The notes beneath the pieces are model-generated. The model made no database searches and was not told the origin of the DNA. It saw nothing but the letters and a program-made list of their open reading frames with translations. Below are positions 34,695 to 44,050 of a stretch of DNA of 64,000 nucleotides, piece after piece. A program made the translations under genes and the position numbers. Location of the stretch: the NCBI GenBank assembly GCA_034412795.1, contig DAOUMD010000120.1, positions 1 through 64,000 of the forward strand. Reading direction: 5' to 3'. Each line of letters opens with the position of its first letter. Position 1 is the first letter of the stretch. Source of the DNA: JAUVPY01 sp034412795 (GTDB taxonomy: Bacteria; Chloroflexota; Anaerolineae; 4572-78; NAK82).

Positions 34695-35935
34695 GCGTTT
34701 CTCAACCCGTCGCTACGGTTCAGGCCATGTCCAAAACTGCCGCAGGCCGGGAGAATCAAGTTGTTCGCCATTGGGAGTCAGCCTATCGCCTAGCTGCAGA
34801 GCACCGTTTGAAACTGGCCTGCCGCTACCAGGATCAGTATGAGAAGCTGGACACTGAGTTCCCTAACTTGCGTGCGTCGCGATCTTGGCTGACAACCCAA
34901 AGCAATGGAGAGACTGCCCAACTCCTGGTTGCCTATGTCAAGATTTTAGCTCCGTATCTTCGTCAAAGAGGCTTCTTGTTGAGGTGGTGTGAAGACGGGT
35001 TGCAGGCCTGTGAGCGGTTACATCAGAGCGCAGGTTGGTTACTTCTGCTACGCAGCGAAGCTCAAAATACCCTCGGCCAGTGGGCCGAGACTATGACCAG
35101 CATCCAGGCGGCGATTGAAACGAGTAGGGGAAAAGATCCAAGAACCAACGCCCGGGCGATTTTGGCGCTTGGATGTTTGCAGTTGAACCAGGGTGACTAC
35201 CAGGTGGCCCTTCAGACGCTGGCCGAGGCTGAGACGCTACTGTCCGAAGGCTCAGACTATGAAGGGCTGGCCACCGTTCGTTCAGAGATTGCAGCTTATC
35301 ATCTCAACCGAAGGGAATTGGACAAGGCCCTCACCTTGTACTTGGAAGTTGATCAGCTTCGCAGGCGGGCCGGGGCGACCGAGGCATCGGACCACACCCT
35401 GCTGATGTTGGGGGTTGTCCATCGCAAGAAAAGGGACTACGAGCAGGCCGCTGCCTATCTGGGGCAATTGCTGGAACGCAGCGAGGTACGAGGTAACCGG
35501 GATGCCATAGCGACCGCGGCTCATCACCTGGCCTGGGTGTGTCTTAATCAGAGGGACCTGGCTCAAGCATGGCGCTTATGCGGACGAGCGCTTGGGCTAT
35601 ACGAGGAAATCGGCGATCCTCGGGGGGCCTCGGATGTCTATGAGCAACTCGGTCTTATCGTCTTGGCTGAGGGAGGAGTAAAGGAAGCCATATCCCATCT
35701 GGAGCGGTCGCTGACGACGCGTCGCCAATTGGGCAATCAGGAGGGTGCGGCCAGCAGTCTGCGTCACCTGGCTGTCGCACACTTACGTTCGGGGCGACTG
35801 ATAACCGCTCTTGGTTACTTGCGGCAGAGTCTGGCCATCTACCGGCGACTGGGCGTGCTTAGTCGCCAGCGATTGGTTGCTATCCTATGGGAACTCCTGG
35901 ATTGGACGGTGGGGCGAAGGCGATGGACGATGTGA
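34691..35935 (+). CDS. TPR sensor partner of the adaptor A NB-ARC protein
   Basis: About 414 residues from ATG 34691, which overlaps the preceding TGA (ATGA). The N-terminal helical part (HRLKLACRYQDQYEKLDTEF) matches the linker that follows winged-helix domains in single-chain NLR-like proteins. Seven or so TPRs follow (ILALGCLQLNQGDYQVALQT, YEQLGLIVLAEGGVKEAISH). It ends where the next TPR gene starts. Confidence 0.8.
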   Translation: MSVSQPVATVQAMSKTAAGRENQVVRHWESAYRLAAEHRLKLACRYQDQYEKLDTEFPNLRASRSWLTTQSNGETAQLLVAYVKILAPYLRQRGFLLRWCEDGLQACERLHQSAGWLLLLRSEAQNTLGQWAETMTSIQAAIETSRGKDPRTNARAILALGCLQLNQGDYQVALQTLAEAETLLSEGSDYEGLATVRSEIAAYHLNRRELDKALTLYLEVDQLRRRAGATEASDHTLLMLGVVHRKKRDYEQAAAYLGQLLERSEVRGNRDAIATAAHHLAWVCLNQRDLAQAWRLCGRALGLYEEIGDPRGASDVYEQLGLIVLAEGGVKEAISHLERSLTTRRQLGNQEGAASSLRHLAVAHLRSGRLITALGYLRQSLAIYRRLGVLSRQRLVAILWELLDWTVGRRRWTM

Positions 35936-37116
35936 TTGTTGGCGAAAGGCCAGTCGAGAATGTCGCCTTCTTCCACCAGGTATGGACCCAGGCAACACCC
36001 TATCGTCTCTCTTTCGCCCAACGCGAGGCCAACAACCACCAGGTCTTGGAGCACGAACTGCCCAATCTCTGGGAAGCAGCCCGGCACAGCTATGAGGGCC
36101 GGGCCTGGGAGCAGGTGGCTGCCTTTCAAGACGCGCTACAGCCCTTTCTGGATCTGCGTGGCTATTGGGCATACAGCCTCACGCTGAACAAATGGGCTTG
36201 CAAGGCTGCCCAGTCGCTGGGAGACGCCGCCAGCGCTGCCCGTTGGACCCACGACCGGGCCGATATCCTGCAACAACGAGGCGAGTATCGCGAAGCGGAG
36301 AAGTTATATCAAGCCAGCGAAGAGGCCTACCGTGCCCTGGGCGAAGAGGCGATGGCCCTGAGAAGTCGCCATATGTGGTCGCTGGTGGTACGTGCTCAAG
36401 GGCGATTGGCCGAGGCCGAGCATGTGTGTGAGACGACGATTGCCGAAGCCAGGGGCCTGAATCTGGACCGCTGGCTGGCTCACCCCCTCTACGTCCGGGG
36501 CCTTCTAGCCCGCGACCGGGGTGACTTTCAGGGTGCCAGACTATGTGTAGAGGAAAGCCTATCACTCCTGGCTGACACCGATGAGCTGGCGATGGTCGGC
36601 CAATGCCATCACTTCCTGGGGGAAGTGGCCCTGATCGAGGGCAATCTGGCCGAAGCCCGGTCACAGTTGGAGAAAAGCCTGGGACTGAGCCAGCAGGCCG
36701 GTATTCGGCGCCGGATACCGGCCACGCAACGGCTTCTGGGAGACCTGGCCCGGCTGGAAGGGCGTTATAAGGAAGCCGAGAATCTATATCGTGAGGCGTT
36801 GGAAACGGCCACACGCATTGGGGATTTGCCCCAGTTGGCGCGGCTGCTTGTCTCACAGGCTCAATTGATGGCCCACGCAGGACGCATCCAAGAGGCGGTC
36901 GATCTGCTGAGAGGGGCCATAGCAACCTACGAAGAAATCGGAGACGCCAGAGGAGAATCTGCCGTGTCAGCGCTGCTGGCACGATCGCACCTGCGACAAC
37001 AAGAGTGGGAGCAGGCACTACGAATGGCTTTTGTGGCGTTCAAGACGGCTCGATCAGCCGACTTACTTCGTCCACGGCTCCTGATCAGCGGGCTGAGGAG
37101 GTGGCGCAGCTTGTGA
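35923..37116 (+). CDS. Second TPR protein of the same string
   Basis: About 397 residues. ATG 35923 is preferred (GGGCGAAGG just upstream, 13-base overlap with the previous gene); an in-frame ATG at 35887 would overlap by 49 bases. It opens PVENVAFFHQVWTQATPYRL, again the post-winged-helix linker type, followed by TPRs (ADILQQRGEYREAEKLYQAS, HHFLGEVALIEGNLAEARSQ). It is paralogous in layout to the previous gene, so one NB-ARC protein may be offered alternative sensors. Confidence 0.78.
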   Translation: MDDVIVGERPVENVAFFHQVWTQATPYRLSFAQREANNHQVLEHELPNLWEAARHSYEGRAWEQVAAFQDALQPFLDLRGYWAYSLTLNKWACKAAQSLGDAASAARWTHDRADILQQRGEYREAEKLYQASEEAYRALGEEAMALRSRHMWSLVVRAQGRLAEAEHVCETTIAEARGLNLDRWLAHPLYVRGLLARDRGDFQGARLCVEESLSLLADTDELAMVGQCHHFLGEVALIEGNLAEARSQLEKSLGLSQQAGIRRRIPATQRLLGDLARLEGRYKEAENLYREALETATRIGDLPQLARLLVSQAQLMAHAGRIQEAVDLLRGAIATYEEIGDARGESAVSALLARSHLRQQEWEQALRMAFVAFKTARSADLLRPRLLISGLRRWRSL

Positions 37117-37169
37117 GATCCAGTTGATCACTGAGGCGCGCCGGAGAGCTACCTGAAAAACGGATTTAG

Positions 37170-38780
37170 ATGATGCCTGATGCGGTTTCGATACCAGACT
37201 ACACTATTGAATATGTCCGAGGTCACTTCGAACTGCTTGAAGACAAAGACGAAGGGATGGTATATTGGTTGGCCTTGATAGATGACAGCATTGAGGGATG
37301 GCGGTTTGAAGAGAGCCAGAGGTTACTACGCGCTATTAAAGGCCTTGCCTTGTCCCCTTACGCTATGGGCCAGGTCCATCAGGTTACGGGTGATTTGTAC
37401 CGTCAACAGCGTGATTGGGAAGCATCAATTCGCTACTATCAGCGAGCCTTGGACAGCTTTCGAAGCCTTGATAAACCGGCAGATGAAGCTATGGCTCTCA
37501 ACAACCTGGCGCTGGCTTTCCAAGACTGTGGTCGTTATGAAGAAGCTGTCAGCTTGTATGAGAAAGCCGTGGTGATCTACCGAGACTTGGAAGAATTCGA
37601 GGGTCTGGGGCACGTCCTGTCCAATCTAGGTAGTGTGGCCGATGCGGCAGGTGACTGGCGCAAGGCCGTTAGCTATTATCAGCAGGGTGCCGATGCCTTG
37701 GAGCAAGCTAGGGCACAACAGGATCTGGCACGCGTCTTCAACAATTTGGGAGTAGCTCACGAGATGCAGGGGGAGTGGGCAGAAGCTGAACGCTACTACT
37801 TGCGTTGCGTCGATCTCCTGGATAAGCTCGGCGAGTCTTATTCTACTGCCGGGATGCGAGTTTTGGGTAACCTGGGTCAGTTGTACGCCAGACAGACGGA
37901 GTGGGAAGAGTCGATCAACTGTTATCAGGGGGCCCTGAAGATTTGCCAGGAGCTGGAGGATCCCTATGGCGAGAGCACGACCTGGAATAATCTAGGCACA
38001 GTCTACACTCATCAAGGCGATCACGCTCAGGCTGTCCAGTGCTACCAACACAGCCTTGAGTTACATCACAATTTGGGCGACCGACAGGGTGAGGCATTGG
38101 CTCTCAGCAACTTGGGAGCCGCTTACTCGGACCTGGGGGATCTGGAGTTGGCCGAGACCTGTTACTGGAACAGTCTGGCACTGAGTCAGGAGTTGGGCGA
38201 AGCCTATGGAGTGGCCCGGGCTCATAATAATCTTGGGGTACTGTACGAAGAGCGAGGCTTGTACGATGAGGCGATCAGTCACTACGAACGATGTGCAGTT
38301 ATTGTGCGTGAGCAGGGTGACGGGTATCGCGAAGTCACAACTCTGATCAATATCTGCACTTTGTATGAGACTATGATGGAGACGGAAAAAGCCATTCCGT
38401 ACTTTGATCGAGCCTGGGAGGTGGCTGAGGCCCGAGCTTACAATGACCAGCTAATGGCACTTTGCCTTCTTCGAGGCGATGTCGCCTTTCGTCGTGTCGA
38501 GAGTCTCCCAGAAGCCTATCGCTGGTATGCCCAAGCCTGCCAGTATGCAGGGCGACACAATCCTCAGACCCTGGATGAGGTGATGCAGCGCACTCACATG
38601 CATCTGGAGCGTATGCAGCAGCGAGCGCAGTATGAGGAAGCCAGAGAATTCTGCACCGTCCTACTCGATACATGGGCAGATAGCGACCTGCAGCAGAAGC
38701 CTGGTTTCATCACTGAGTTGCAGAATCTGATGCTCAATCTTGAACATAGCACTGCCACGCCTTCAGGTTCGAGTATGTGA
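37170..38780 (+). CDS. TPR protein with the conserved EGM-W N-terminal domain
   Basis: A 536-residue protein. The first 90 residues (IEYVRGHFELLEDKDEGMVY, then WRFEESQRLLRAIKGLAL) form a short helical domain shared with four TPR proteins further on (40283, 41218, 42944, 44047). About nine NNLG-type TPRs follow (ALNNLALAFQDCGRYEEAVS, TWNNLGTVYTHQGDHAQAVQ), regular enough to suggest repeat homogenisation. It lies just before the NTPase gene at 38879, which probably uses it as a sensor. Confidence 0.8.
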   Translation: MMPDAVSIPDYTIEYVRGHFELLEDKDEGMVYWLALIDDSIEGWRFEESQRLLRAIKGLALSPYAMGQVHQVTGDLYRQQRDWEASIRYYQRALDSFRSLDKPADEAMALNNLALAFQDCGRYEEAVSLYEKAVVIYRDLEEFEGLGHVLSNLGSVADAAGDWRKAVSYYQQGADALEQARAQQDLARVFNNLGVAHEMQGEWAEAERYYLRCVDLLDKLGESYSTAGMRVLGNLGQLYARQTEWEESINCYQGALKICQELEDPYGESTTWNNLGTVYTHQGDHAQAVQCYQHSLELHHNLGDRQGEALALSNLGAAYSDLGDLELAETCYWNSLALSQELGEAYGVARAHNNLGVLYEERGLYDEAISHYERCAVIVREQGDGYREVTTLINICTLYETMMETEKAIPYFDRAWEVAEARAYNDQLMALCLLRGDVAFRRVESLPEAYRWYAQACQYAGRHNPQTLDEVMQRTHMHLERMQQRAQYEEAREFCTVLLDTWADSDLQQKPGFITELQNLMLNLEHSTATPSGSSM

Positions 38781-38878
38781 CGAATCAGCAACTACTTGCT
38801 CGGGACTCTACGCGGATTCCGGATTCAGATTGAAAGAGCACCCCTCAGGTGTATTGGTAGCAGACAAGGAGTAAACTT

Positions 38879-40273
38879 ATGCCCCAACCACAACCTTTCA
38901 TCGTCGGCCGTCAGGCTGAAGTGGAGTTGTTTGATCACCTGGTCACTGGTGAGCCCGGCTATTGGCTGCTCAACATCTACGGCCCCGGCGGCATCGGCAA
39001 AACGGTGGTGTGTAGCAAACTCGAACAGCACGCCCGAGAGCACGGCATCCCCTTCGCCACCGTAGACGGCATCCGCCCCGACCTGACGCCCGATCGACTG
39101 TTGCATTTTTTCCAGGAAGGACTCAGCCAGGGTCCAAAGGGTGAAACCATGACCGACGCCTTCAGCGACTTCGACCGCCAGTTTCGCGAGTACCTGGTTG
39201 TCAACGAGGTCTTGGGGCGTGGTGGCGGGGTGCAGACCCTATTCGACGTCGTCGGCAACGTCAAAGATCCGGCCGGATTGGCCCAAATCCTGGGTGGCCT
39301 CGGCGGTGCCATCACCGAGAGCGTGCAGCGGACGGTGAGCAACCGCTTTGCCCTGGAACGCTACCTGCGTGGTGCCGAAAAGAGCCTGACCGCCGCTTTC
39401 GCCGATGGGCTGGGTGCCGCCCTTGATGACATCCAGGGGCCAGTGGCACTGTTGGTGGACACCTACGAGGAGATGGAAGGGCTGGATGATTGGGTGTGCC
39501 GCACCCTGGTTCCGGCTATCCCAGAAGATGTCCGTATGGTGGTCTTCGGGCGTAACGCGCTGCCCAAGGTCAACTTCGACTGGGGCGAGTTCGGGAACGC
39601 ACTAGAAGTCATTGAGTTGCCCGAGCTGCCCGAGCCCGAGGCTAAGGCCTACCTGGTTCACCATGGCCTGCGCGACCAGGCGGCCCTCGACCAGGTATAT
39701 CACTTCACCGGTGGTTATCCGCTGCTTTTGGTGCTGGTGGTGCATTTGCGACGCGAGGCAGGTGGCTGGGACAAAATCGGTGCGCTGGAGTATGAGGCCG
39801 ATCGCGAGCGGGTGGCCACTAAATTGTTGGAGCGCATCCTGCGCGAAGAGCGGGTCAAAGAGGTGCAGGCCTTTCTGGAGAAGGGGGTGGTGGCCCGCTG
39901 GTTCACACCCGAGGTGGTGAGCGTCATCCTGGAGGTGAGCTCAGAAGAGGGCCACGCCATCTACAACAAGCTTGAACGCCACTCCTTCGTCGAGCGCCAC
40001 CCCTATGGCCTTAAGTTCCACGACAAGATCCGGGAGTTGCTGCTGGCCCGGCTCAAGTTCAACAAGCCGGAATATGACCGGGTCGTCAAGCGATTGATGG
40101 ACTACTACGCCGAGAAGGCAGGCATCGATCAAGATGAAGAGGCCCCAGGAGCATCGGGCCCCAAATACGAGATTCATATTCAAAGCGCCCAGGGGTTGGT
40201 GATCGGGGACCAGGGCAAAATGACCTTGGCGCAAGAAGATCCACCGCCTTCAGATACCGAGGACGGTCCCTGA
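38879..40273 (+). CDS. STAND ATPase with C-terminal RHIM-like motif
   Basis: A 464-residue protein. FIVGRQAEVELFDHL leads to P-loop GPGGIGKTVV (35-44). The Walker B region is PVALLVDTYEEME, and a winged-helix-like end (EEGHAIYNKLERHSFVERHP, then GLKFHDKIRELLLARL) follows. The last 35 residues carry the repeated motif (YEIHIQSAQGLVIGDQGKM, nt 40166-40234). Here the motif is at the C-terminus, whereas other STANDs in the window have it N-terminal or central, so position is flexible. No sensor is fused; five TPR genes flank it, four starting 9 bases downstream. Confidence 0.87.
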   Translation: MPQPQPFIVGRQAEVELFDHLVTGEPGYWLLNIYGPGGIGKTVVCSKLEQHAREHGIPFATVDGIRPDLTPDRLLHFFQEGLSQGPKGETMTDAFSDFDRQFREYLVVNEVLGRGGGVQTLFDVVGNVKDPAGLAQILGGLGGAITESVQRTVSNRFALERYLRGAEKSLTAAFADGLGAALDDIQGPVALLVDTYEEMEGLDDWVCRTLVPAIPEDVRMVVFGRNALPKVNFDWGEFGNALEVIELPELPEPEAKAYLVHHGLRDQAALDQVYHFTGGYPLLLVLVVHLRREAGGWDKIGALEYEADRERVATKLLERILREERVKEVQAFLEKGVVARWFTPEVVSVILEVSSEEGHAIYNKLERHSFVERHPYGLKFHDKIRELLLARLKFNKPEYDRVVKRLMDYYAEKAGIDQDEEAPGASGPKYEIHIQSAQGLVIGDQGKMTLAQEDPPPSDTEDGP

Positions 40274-40282
40274 TCGTTTTTT

Positions 40283-41221
40283 ATGAGCGGCGAGGCTATT
40301 CAGGTGGACAGACTGGTTTATTTCATTGAGGCAACCCATCTCCAATTGGAAACAGCACCCGAAGCCGGCCTCATGCACTGGTCACAAGCGTTTGATCAGG
40401 CCCGCGATAGCTGGCAGATTGACGTGTGTCGTCGCCTGCTGCGTGAGATTCGGTCCAGCAGCCTGCCAGACAGACTCACTTTACCTGCCATGATCCTGAC
40501 CCGATTGGCCGAAGGCATGTGGCTGGCCCAATTAGAACGCTGGATAGAGGCCATTTCCAGCTATGATAAAGCGTTGGATGCGGCCCGGGAGATAGGCGAC
40601 CCGGCCAATGAAGCCTGGCTGTTATCCAATTTAGGCAATATCCACTACCTGGCGGGGCACCTGATGCGTGCGGTCCGTGCCTATGAAACCTCGCTGGCTC
40701 TCTACCGCCGCTTGCAGGATCAAAGGGGAGAAGCCCTGGTGTTGGGAAATCTAGGGAATGTGGAAATGGATCTGGGAGACCCAGAACAAGCCATCTCTCA
40801 TTACCAGCTTGCTCTGGCACGATACGAGGAACTGGGTGATCTTGACTATCAGGCAGCCATGCTGGCCAACCTGGGCAACGCTTTTCAAGGGGAAGGGGCA
40901 TGGCAATCCGCCGCCGAAAGCTATGAACGGGCTTTGAATCTGTATGCGACCCTGAACGACCGCCGGGGGCAAGCCCTGGTGCTCGGCAACTTGGGAATCT
41001 TGTTTTTGAACCATGGCCAGTATCAACAGGCGATTGATTGCTTTGAGCGTGACCTGGAGGTGGTTACCGAATTAGGCGATACCCGCAGCGTAGCCGAGAC
41101 GTTGACCAACCTGGTCATTGCGTATCAACACACCGGTCGGAACGCCGAAGCACGGCTTTGCCGCCAGCGAAGCCTCGACCTCAAAGGCGAACTTGGCCTG
41201 GAAAGTGCCGGGACGGCGTGA
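40283..41221 (+). CDS. TPR protein, EGM-W family (paralogue 2)
   Basis: A 312-residue protein with the shared N-terminal domain (VYFIEATHLQLETAPEAGLM, then WQIDVCRRLLREIRSSSLPD) and five TPRs (LLSNLGNIHYLAGHLMRAVR, VLGNLGILFLNHGQYQQAID). It starts 9 bases after the ATPase gene, without a clear ribosome site, so is probably translated by coupling. It is the shortest of the five and may act as a separate sensor isoform. Confidence 0.8.
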   Translation: MSGEAIQVDRLVYFIEATHLQLETAPEAGLMHWSQAFDQARDSWQIDVCRRLLREIRSSSLPDRLTLPAMILTRLAEGMWLAQLERWIEAISSYDKALDAAREIGDPANEAWLLSNLGNIHYLAGHLMRAVRAYETSLALYRRLQDQRGEALVLGNLGNVEMDLGDPEQAISHYQLALARYEELGDLDYQAAMLANLGNAFQGEGAWQSAAESYERALNLYATLNDRRGQALVLGNLGILFLNHGQYQQAIDCFERDLEVVTELGDTRSVAETLTNLVIAYQHTGRNAEARLCRQRSLDLKGELGLESAGTA

Positions 41222-42930
41222 ACGTTTTCGCCATCACCCACCTGATGGAGTATTTCCGATTGGGCCTGGCCCAGGACGAAGAAGGGACCATCAACCTCTG
41301 GGCCGGTCAATTTCTAAAGGCGCGCGAGGCCGGTCTGTTGGACAACTGCCGACAATTGCTTCGAGGCGTCAAGGGGAGTGGGTCAGAGTTATCGCCGCGC
41401 AGCCGAGCGGTCGTCGTCCACTGTCAGGCGCTCCTGGCCGCGCTGTTGGACCGGCGAGATGAAGCCGAGGCCGGGTATCGACGCAGCCTGGCCCTCTTTC
41501 GCCAGGCTGGAGATGAAGTGGGCATAGGGTGGGCGCTTAACGACCTGGGGACGCTCCACTATGCGCGGGGCGGATGGACCGAGGCAGTTGACTGCTACCA
41601 GGAGGCCTTGACCCACCTGCTCCCCTCTCGGGGAGGCCGAACCGACGAAGCCATGGTGCGCAACAACCTCGGGCTGGCCCTGATTGGCGTGGGACAGGTC
41701 GAGAGCGGTATACAGGAGTTAGAGCAGGCCAGCAGGCTATACCGGCAGTCGGGACGGCCGGGGTACGCAGCCCGCGTCGACGTGAATCTGGGCCAGTTGT
41801 ATCACCGCCAGGGCCACGTGCCCCGGGCCCTGGAGACTTACCGGAGCGCCCTGGCGGCGGTGCGCGAGTCTGGCGACCGGCGGGCCGAGATCGAAATCCT
41901 CAACAGCCTGGGCGTCCTCTATCGCTACCAGGGAGCGTTCGACCAGGCCCTTGAGCACTACATCCAGAGCCTGAGCCTGGCCCAAACCCTGAACGACCTG
42001 AGTGGCCAGGCACTGGGGTTGGGCAACCTGGGCGGCCTCTATCAACTTCAAGGCGAACGCGCCCAGGCGCGCTCCTGTTACCGGCAGGCCCTGGCCCTGT
42101 ATGAAATGCTAGACGAGACCCAGGGCCAGGCCCAGATGTGGGGCAACCTGGGACACCTGCTCAGCTTCGAAGGCCAACTCCAGGAGGCGCTGGCCAGCTA
42201 CCAACGCGGATTGGCCCTCTACCGGGAAGCCAATGACGCCGCGGGCGAGGCGGCCGCCCTGGTCAACGTGGCTGGAGCTTACCGTGACATGGGGCGATAT
42301 GCTGGGGCGCAAGCGCCCTACCGGCAGGCCCTGGCCATAGCGCGGGAGTTGGAGAACCTGCGCTTACAGGATAAGGCGTTGGGCGCGATGGGAACCTTGC
42401 GGCTGCTGCAAAGGCAGTGGGACGAGGCGGAGGCCTTGTTGAAGGAGGCGCTGACCTTGCAGCGGAGACGGGGTGACGTGCATGCCCAGGTGGAGAGTTT
42501 GTACAAGATGGGCCGGCTGGCACACGAGCGCGGCCGCCACGACCAGGTGCTAGCTATCGTTGAACCTGCCTGGGAGCTGGCTCAAGAATATGAGTACGGG
42601 CGATGGCTGTATGACATTACGCGCCTATTGGGTGATGCCGCCCAGGCCCAGGATGATCCGGGGGCGATCAACTACTACGCGCTGGCCGTTGTGGTTGCCC
42701 GGCAATACGGGGACGAGGAACGCTTCCGCTCGAGCCTGGCCTTTTTGAGCGAGGGCCTGGCCCGCTCGGTGGAGCGCGGCAGAAGGGAGTCCGCCCTGGA
42801 GGTGGGTGAATACCTGATCGAGTTCTGGCAGAAAGAGGAATGGCAGGCCTGGACGGAGCCAGCCGTGGCCCACATCGGGGCTATGATGAGGGCCATTCGC
42901 GCCGGGCAAGCTCTGCCCGTGGAGTTCTAG
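41218..42930 (+). CDS. TPR protein, EGM-W family (paralogue 3)
   Basis: About 570 residues from GTG 41218, which overlaps the previous stop (GTGA) and aligns with the starts of its paralogues; an upstream in-frame ATG at 41158 would lie inside the previous gene. N-terminal domain ITHLMEYFRLGLAQDEEGTI, then CRQLLRGVKGSGSELSPRSR. About ten TPRs follow (LNSLGVLYRYQGAFDQALEH, LGNLGGLYQLQGERAQARSC). The base composition is more GC-rich than in its neighbours, suggesting a different recent origin. Confidence 0.8.
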   Translation: MNVFAITHLMEYFRLGLAQDEEGTINLWAGQFLKAREAGLLDNCRQLLRGVKGSGSELSPRSRAVVVHCQALLAALLDRRDEAEAGYRRSLALFRQAGDEVGIGWALNDLGTLHYARGGWTEAVDCYQEALTHLLPSRGGRTDEAMVRNNLGLALIGVGQVESGIQELEQASRLYRQSGRPGYAARVDVNLGQLYHRQGHVPRALETYRSALAAVRESGDRRAEIEILNSLGVLYRYQGAFDQALEHYIQSLSLAQTLNDLSGQALGLGNLGGLYQLQGERAQARSCYRQALALYEMLDETQGQAQMWGNLGHLLSFEGQLQEALASYQRGLALYREANDAAGEAAALVNVAGAYRDMGRYAGAQAPYRQALAIARELENLRLQDKALGAMGTLRLLQRQWDEAEALLKEALTLQRRRGDVHAQVESLYKMGRLAHERGRHDQVLAIVEPAWELAQEYEYGRWLYDITRLLGDAAQAQDDPGAINYYALAVVVARQYGDEERFRSSLAFLSEGLARSVERGRRESALEVGEYLIEFWQKEEWQAWTEPAVAHIGAMMRAIRAGQALPVEF

Positions 42931-42943
42931 AGTAATTCAGACG

Positions 42944-44050
42944 ATGGCTGCCCGTTCGCTCGATTATCTGGCCGAGTGGTTGCACTTGGCGCTGGAGGAC
43001 GAGGATGGGGTTGACCATTGGCAGGCCCACTTTGATGAGGTTCGCGTCGGCTGGCAGCTTGACCAGGCCCGAGGATTGCTACGCGAGGCCAAGCGAGCCG
43101 CCTTATCCCGGAGAGGCCTGGCCATCCTCCGGCACAGCGAAGGCATGCTGTACGCCCAATTGGGCGATTGGGATCAAGCGGTCCATTGCTTGATGCGCGG
43201 CGTGGATCTGCTGGAGGATAGCCAGTATGTTGAAGAAGGCATCCTTATCCTCAACGACGTGGGCATGGTGTTGCGTTTGCAGGGGGAGCACCGTGGCGCG
43301 GAGGCCGCTCACCGACAGGCCTTGTCGCTGGCAGAGGAGATGGGGCAGTCCTACCTGGCGGCTGAGGCGTTGGAGCATCTAGGCCTGGACCTAGAACATC
43401 GGGACCAGGTGGATGATGCGATCCAGTGCTTCCGGCGGGCGCTGGCCCAACGTCAGGCACTCGACGACCAAGAGGAGAATCTGGCTTCCACCCTCAATCA
43501 CCTGGGGGAAGCGCTTTGGCGTCAGGGCGACTTGGCAGGGGCGCAAGATGCGCTCCAGCGCGCTTCCCAGATTCTGGAAGCGGCCAGGGACTCTGGGGCT
43601 TACCTGGCGGCCCAGATTAGGGGCAATCTGGGCAACGTCTGCTACGCCCAGGGCGACCTGGCCCAGGCCGAACGTCACTGGCAGGCGGCGCTTGCTGCCT
43701 TCAATGCGCTGGGCGCGGTTTACGATCAGGTGGGTCTGCTGAACAACTTGGGCGGTCTGGCCCTTCGGCGCGACGAGTATGCAGCCGCACTGGGCCGTTT
43801 TCGTCAGAGTCTGGCCCTGGCTCGCGACCTGGGCGACCAGCGAGGGATTGTCGAAGCTTTGACCAACCTGGGGATGACTCTAACCCACACGCACGACTGG
43901 GCGGATGCCGTCGATTGCTACTGCCAAGTCCTGGCGATAGACATTGGGCGGCGTTACCGGACGATGATCTGGGGTAGGCTGGCTCGCCTTTACGCCTTGA
44001 TCGCCCTAGACTGGCTGAGACGAGCCATCGTAGGGGAAGTTACTTCGTGA
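42944..44050 (+). CDS. TPR protein, EGM-W family (paralogue 4)
   Basis: A 368-residue protein. N-terminal domain LDYLAEWLHLALEDEDGVDH, then WQLDQARGLLREAKRAALSR. TPRs include LEHLGLDLEHRDQVDDAIQC and RGNLGNVCYAQGDLAQAERH. It ends four bases into the next gene (GTGA at 44047-44050). Confidence 0.8.
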   Translation: MAARSLDYLAEWLHLALEDEDGVDHWQAHFDEVRVGWQLDQARGLLREAKRAALSRRGLAILRHSEGMLYAQLGDWDQAVHCLMRGVDLLEDSQYVEEGILILNDVGMVLRLQGEHRGAEAAHRQALSLAEEMGQSYLAAEALEHLGLDLEHRDQVDDAIQCFRRALAQRQALDDQEENLASTLNHLGEALWRQGDLAGAQDALQRASQILEAARDSGAYLAAQIRGNLGNVCYAQGDLAQAERHWQAALAAFNALGAVYDQVGLLNNLGGLALRRDEYAAALGRFRQSLALARDLGDQRGIVEALTNLGMTLTHTHDWADAVDCYCQVLAIDIGRRYRTMIWGRLARLYALIALDWLRRAIVGEVTS

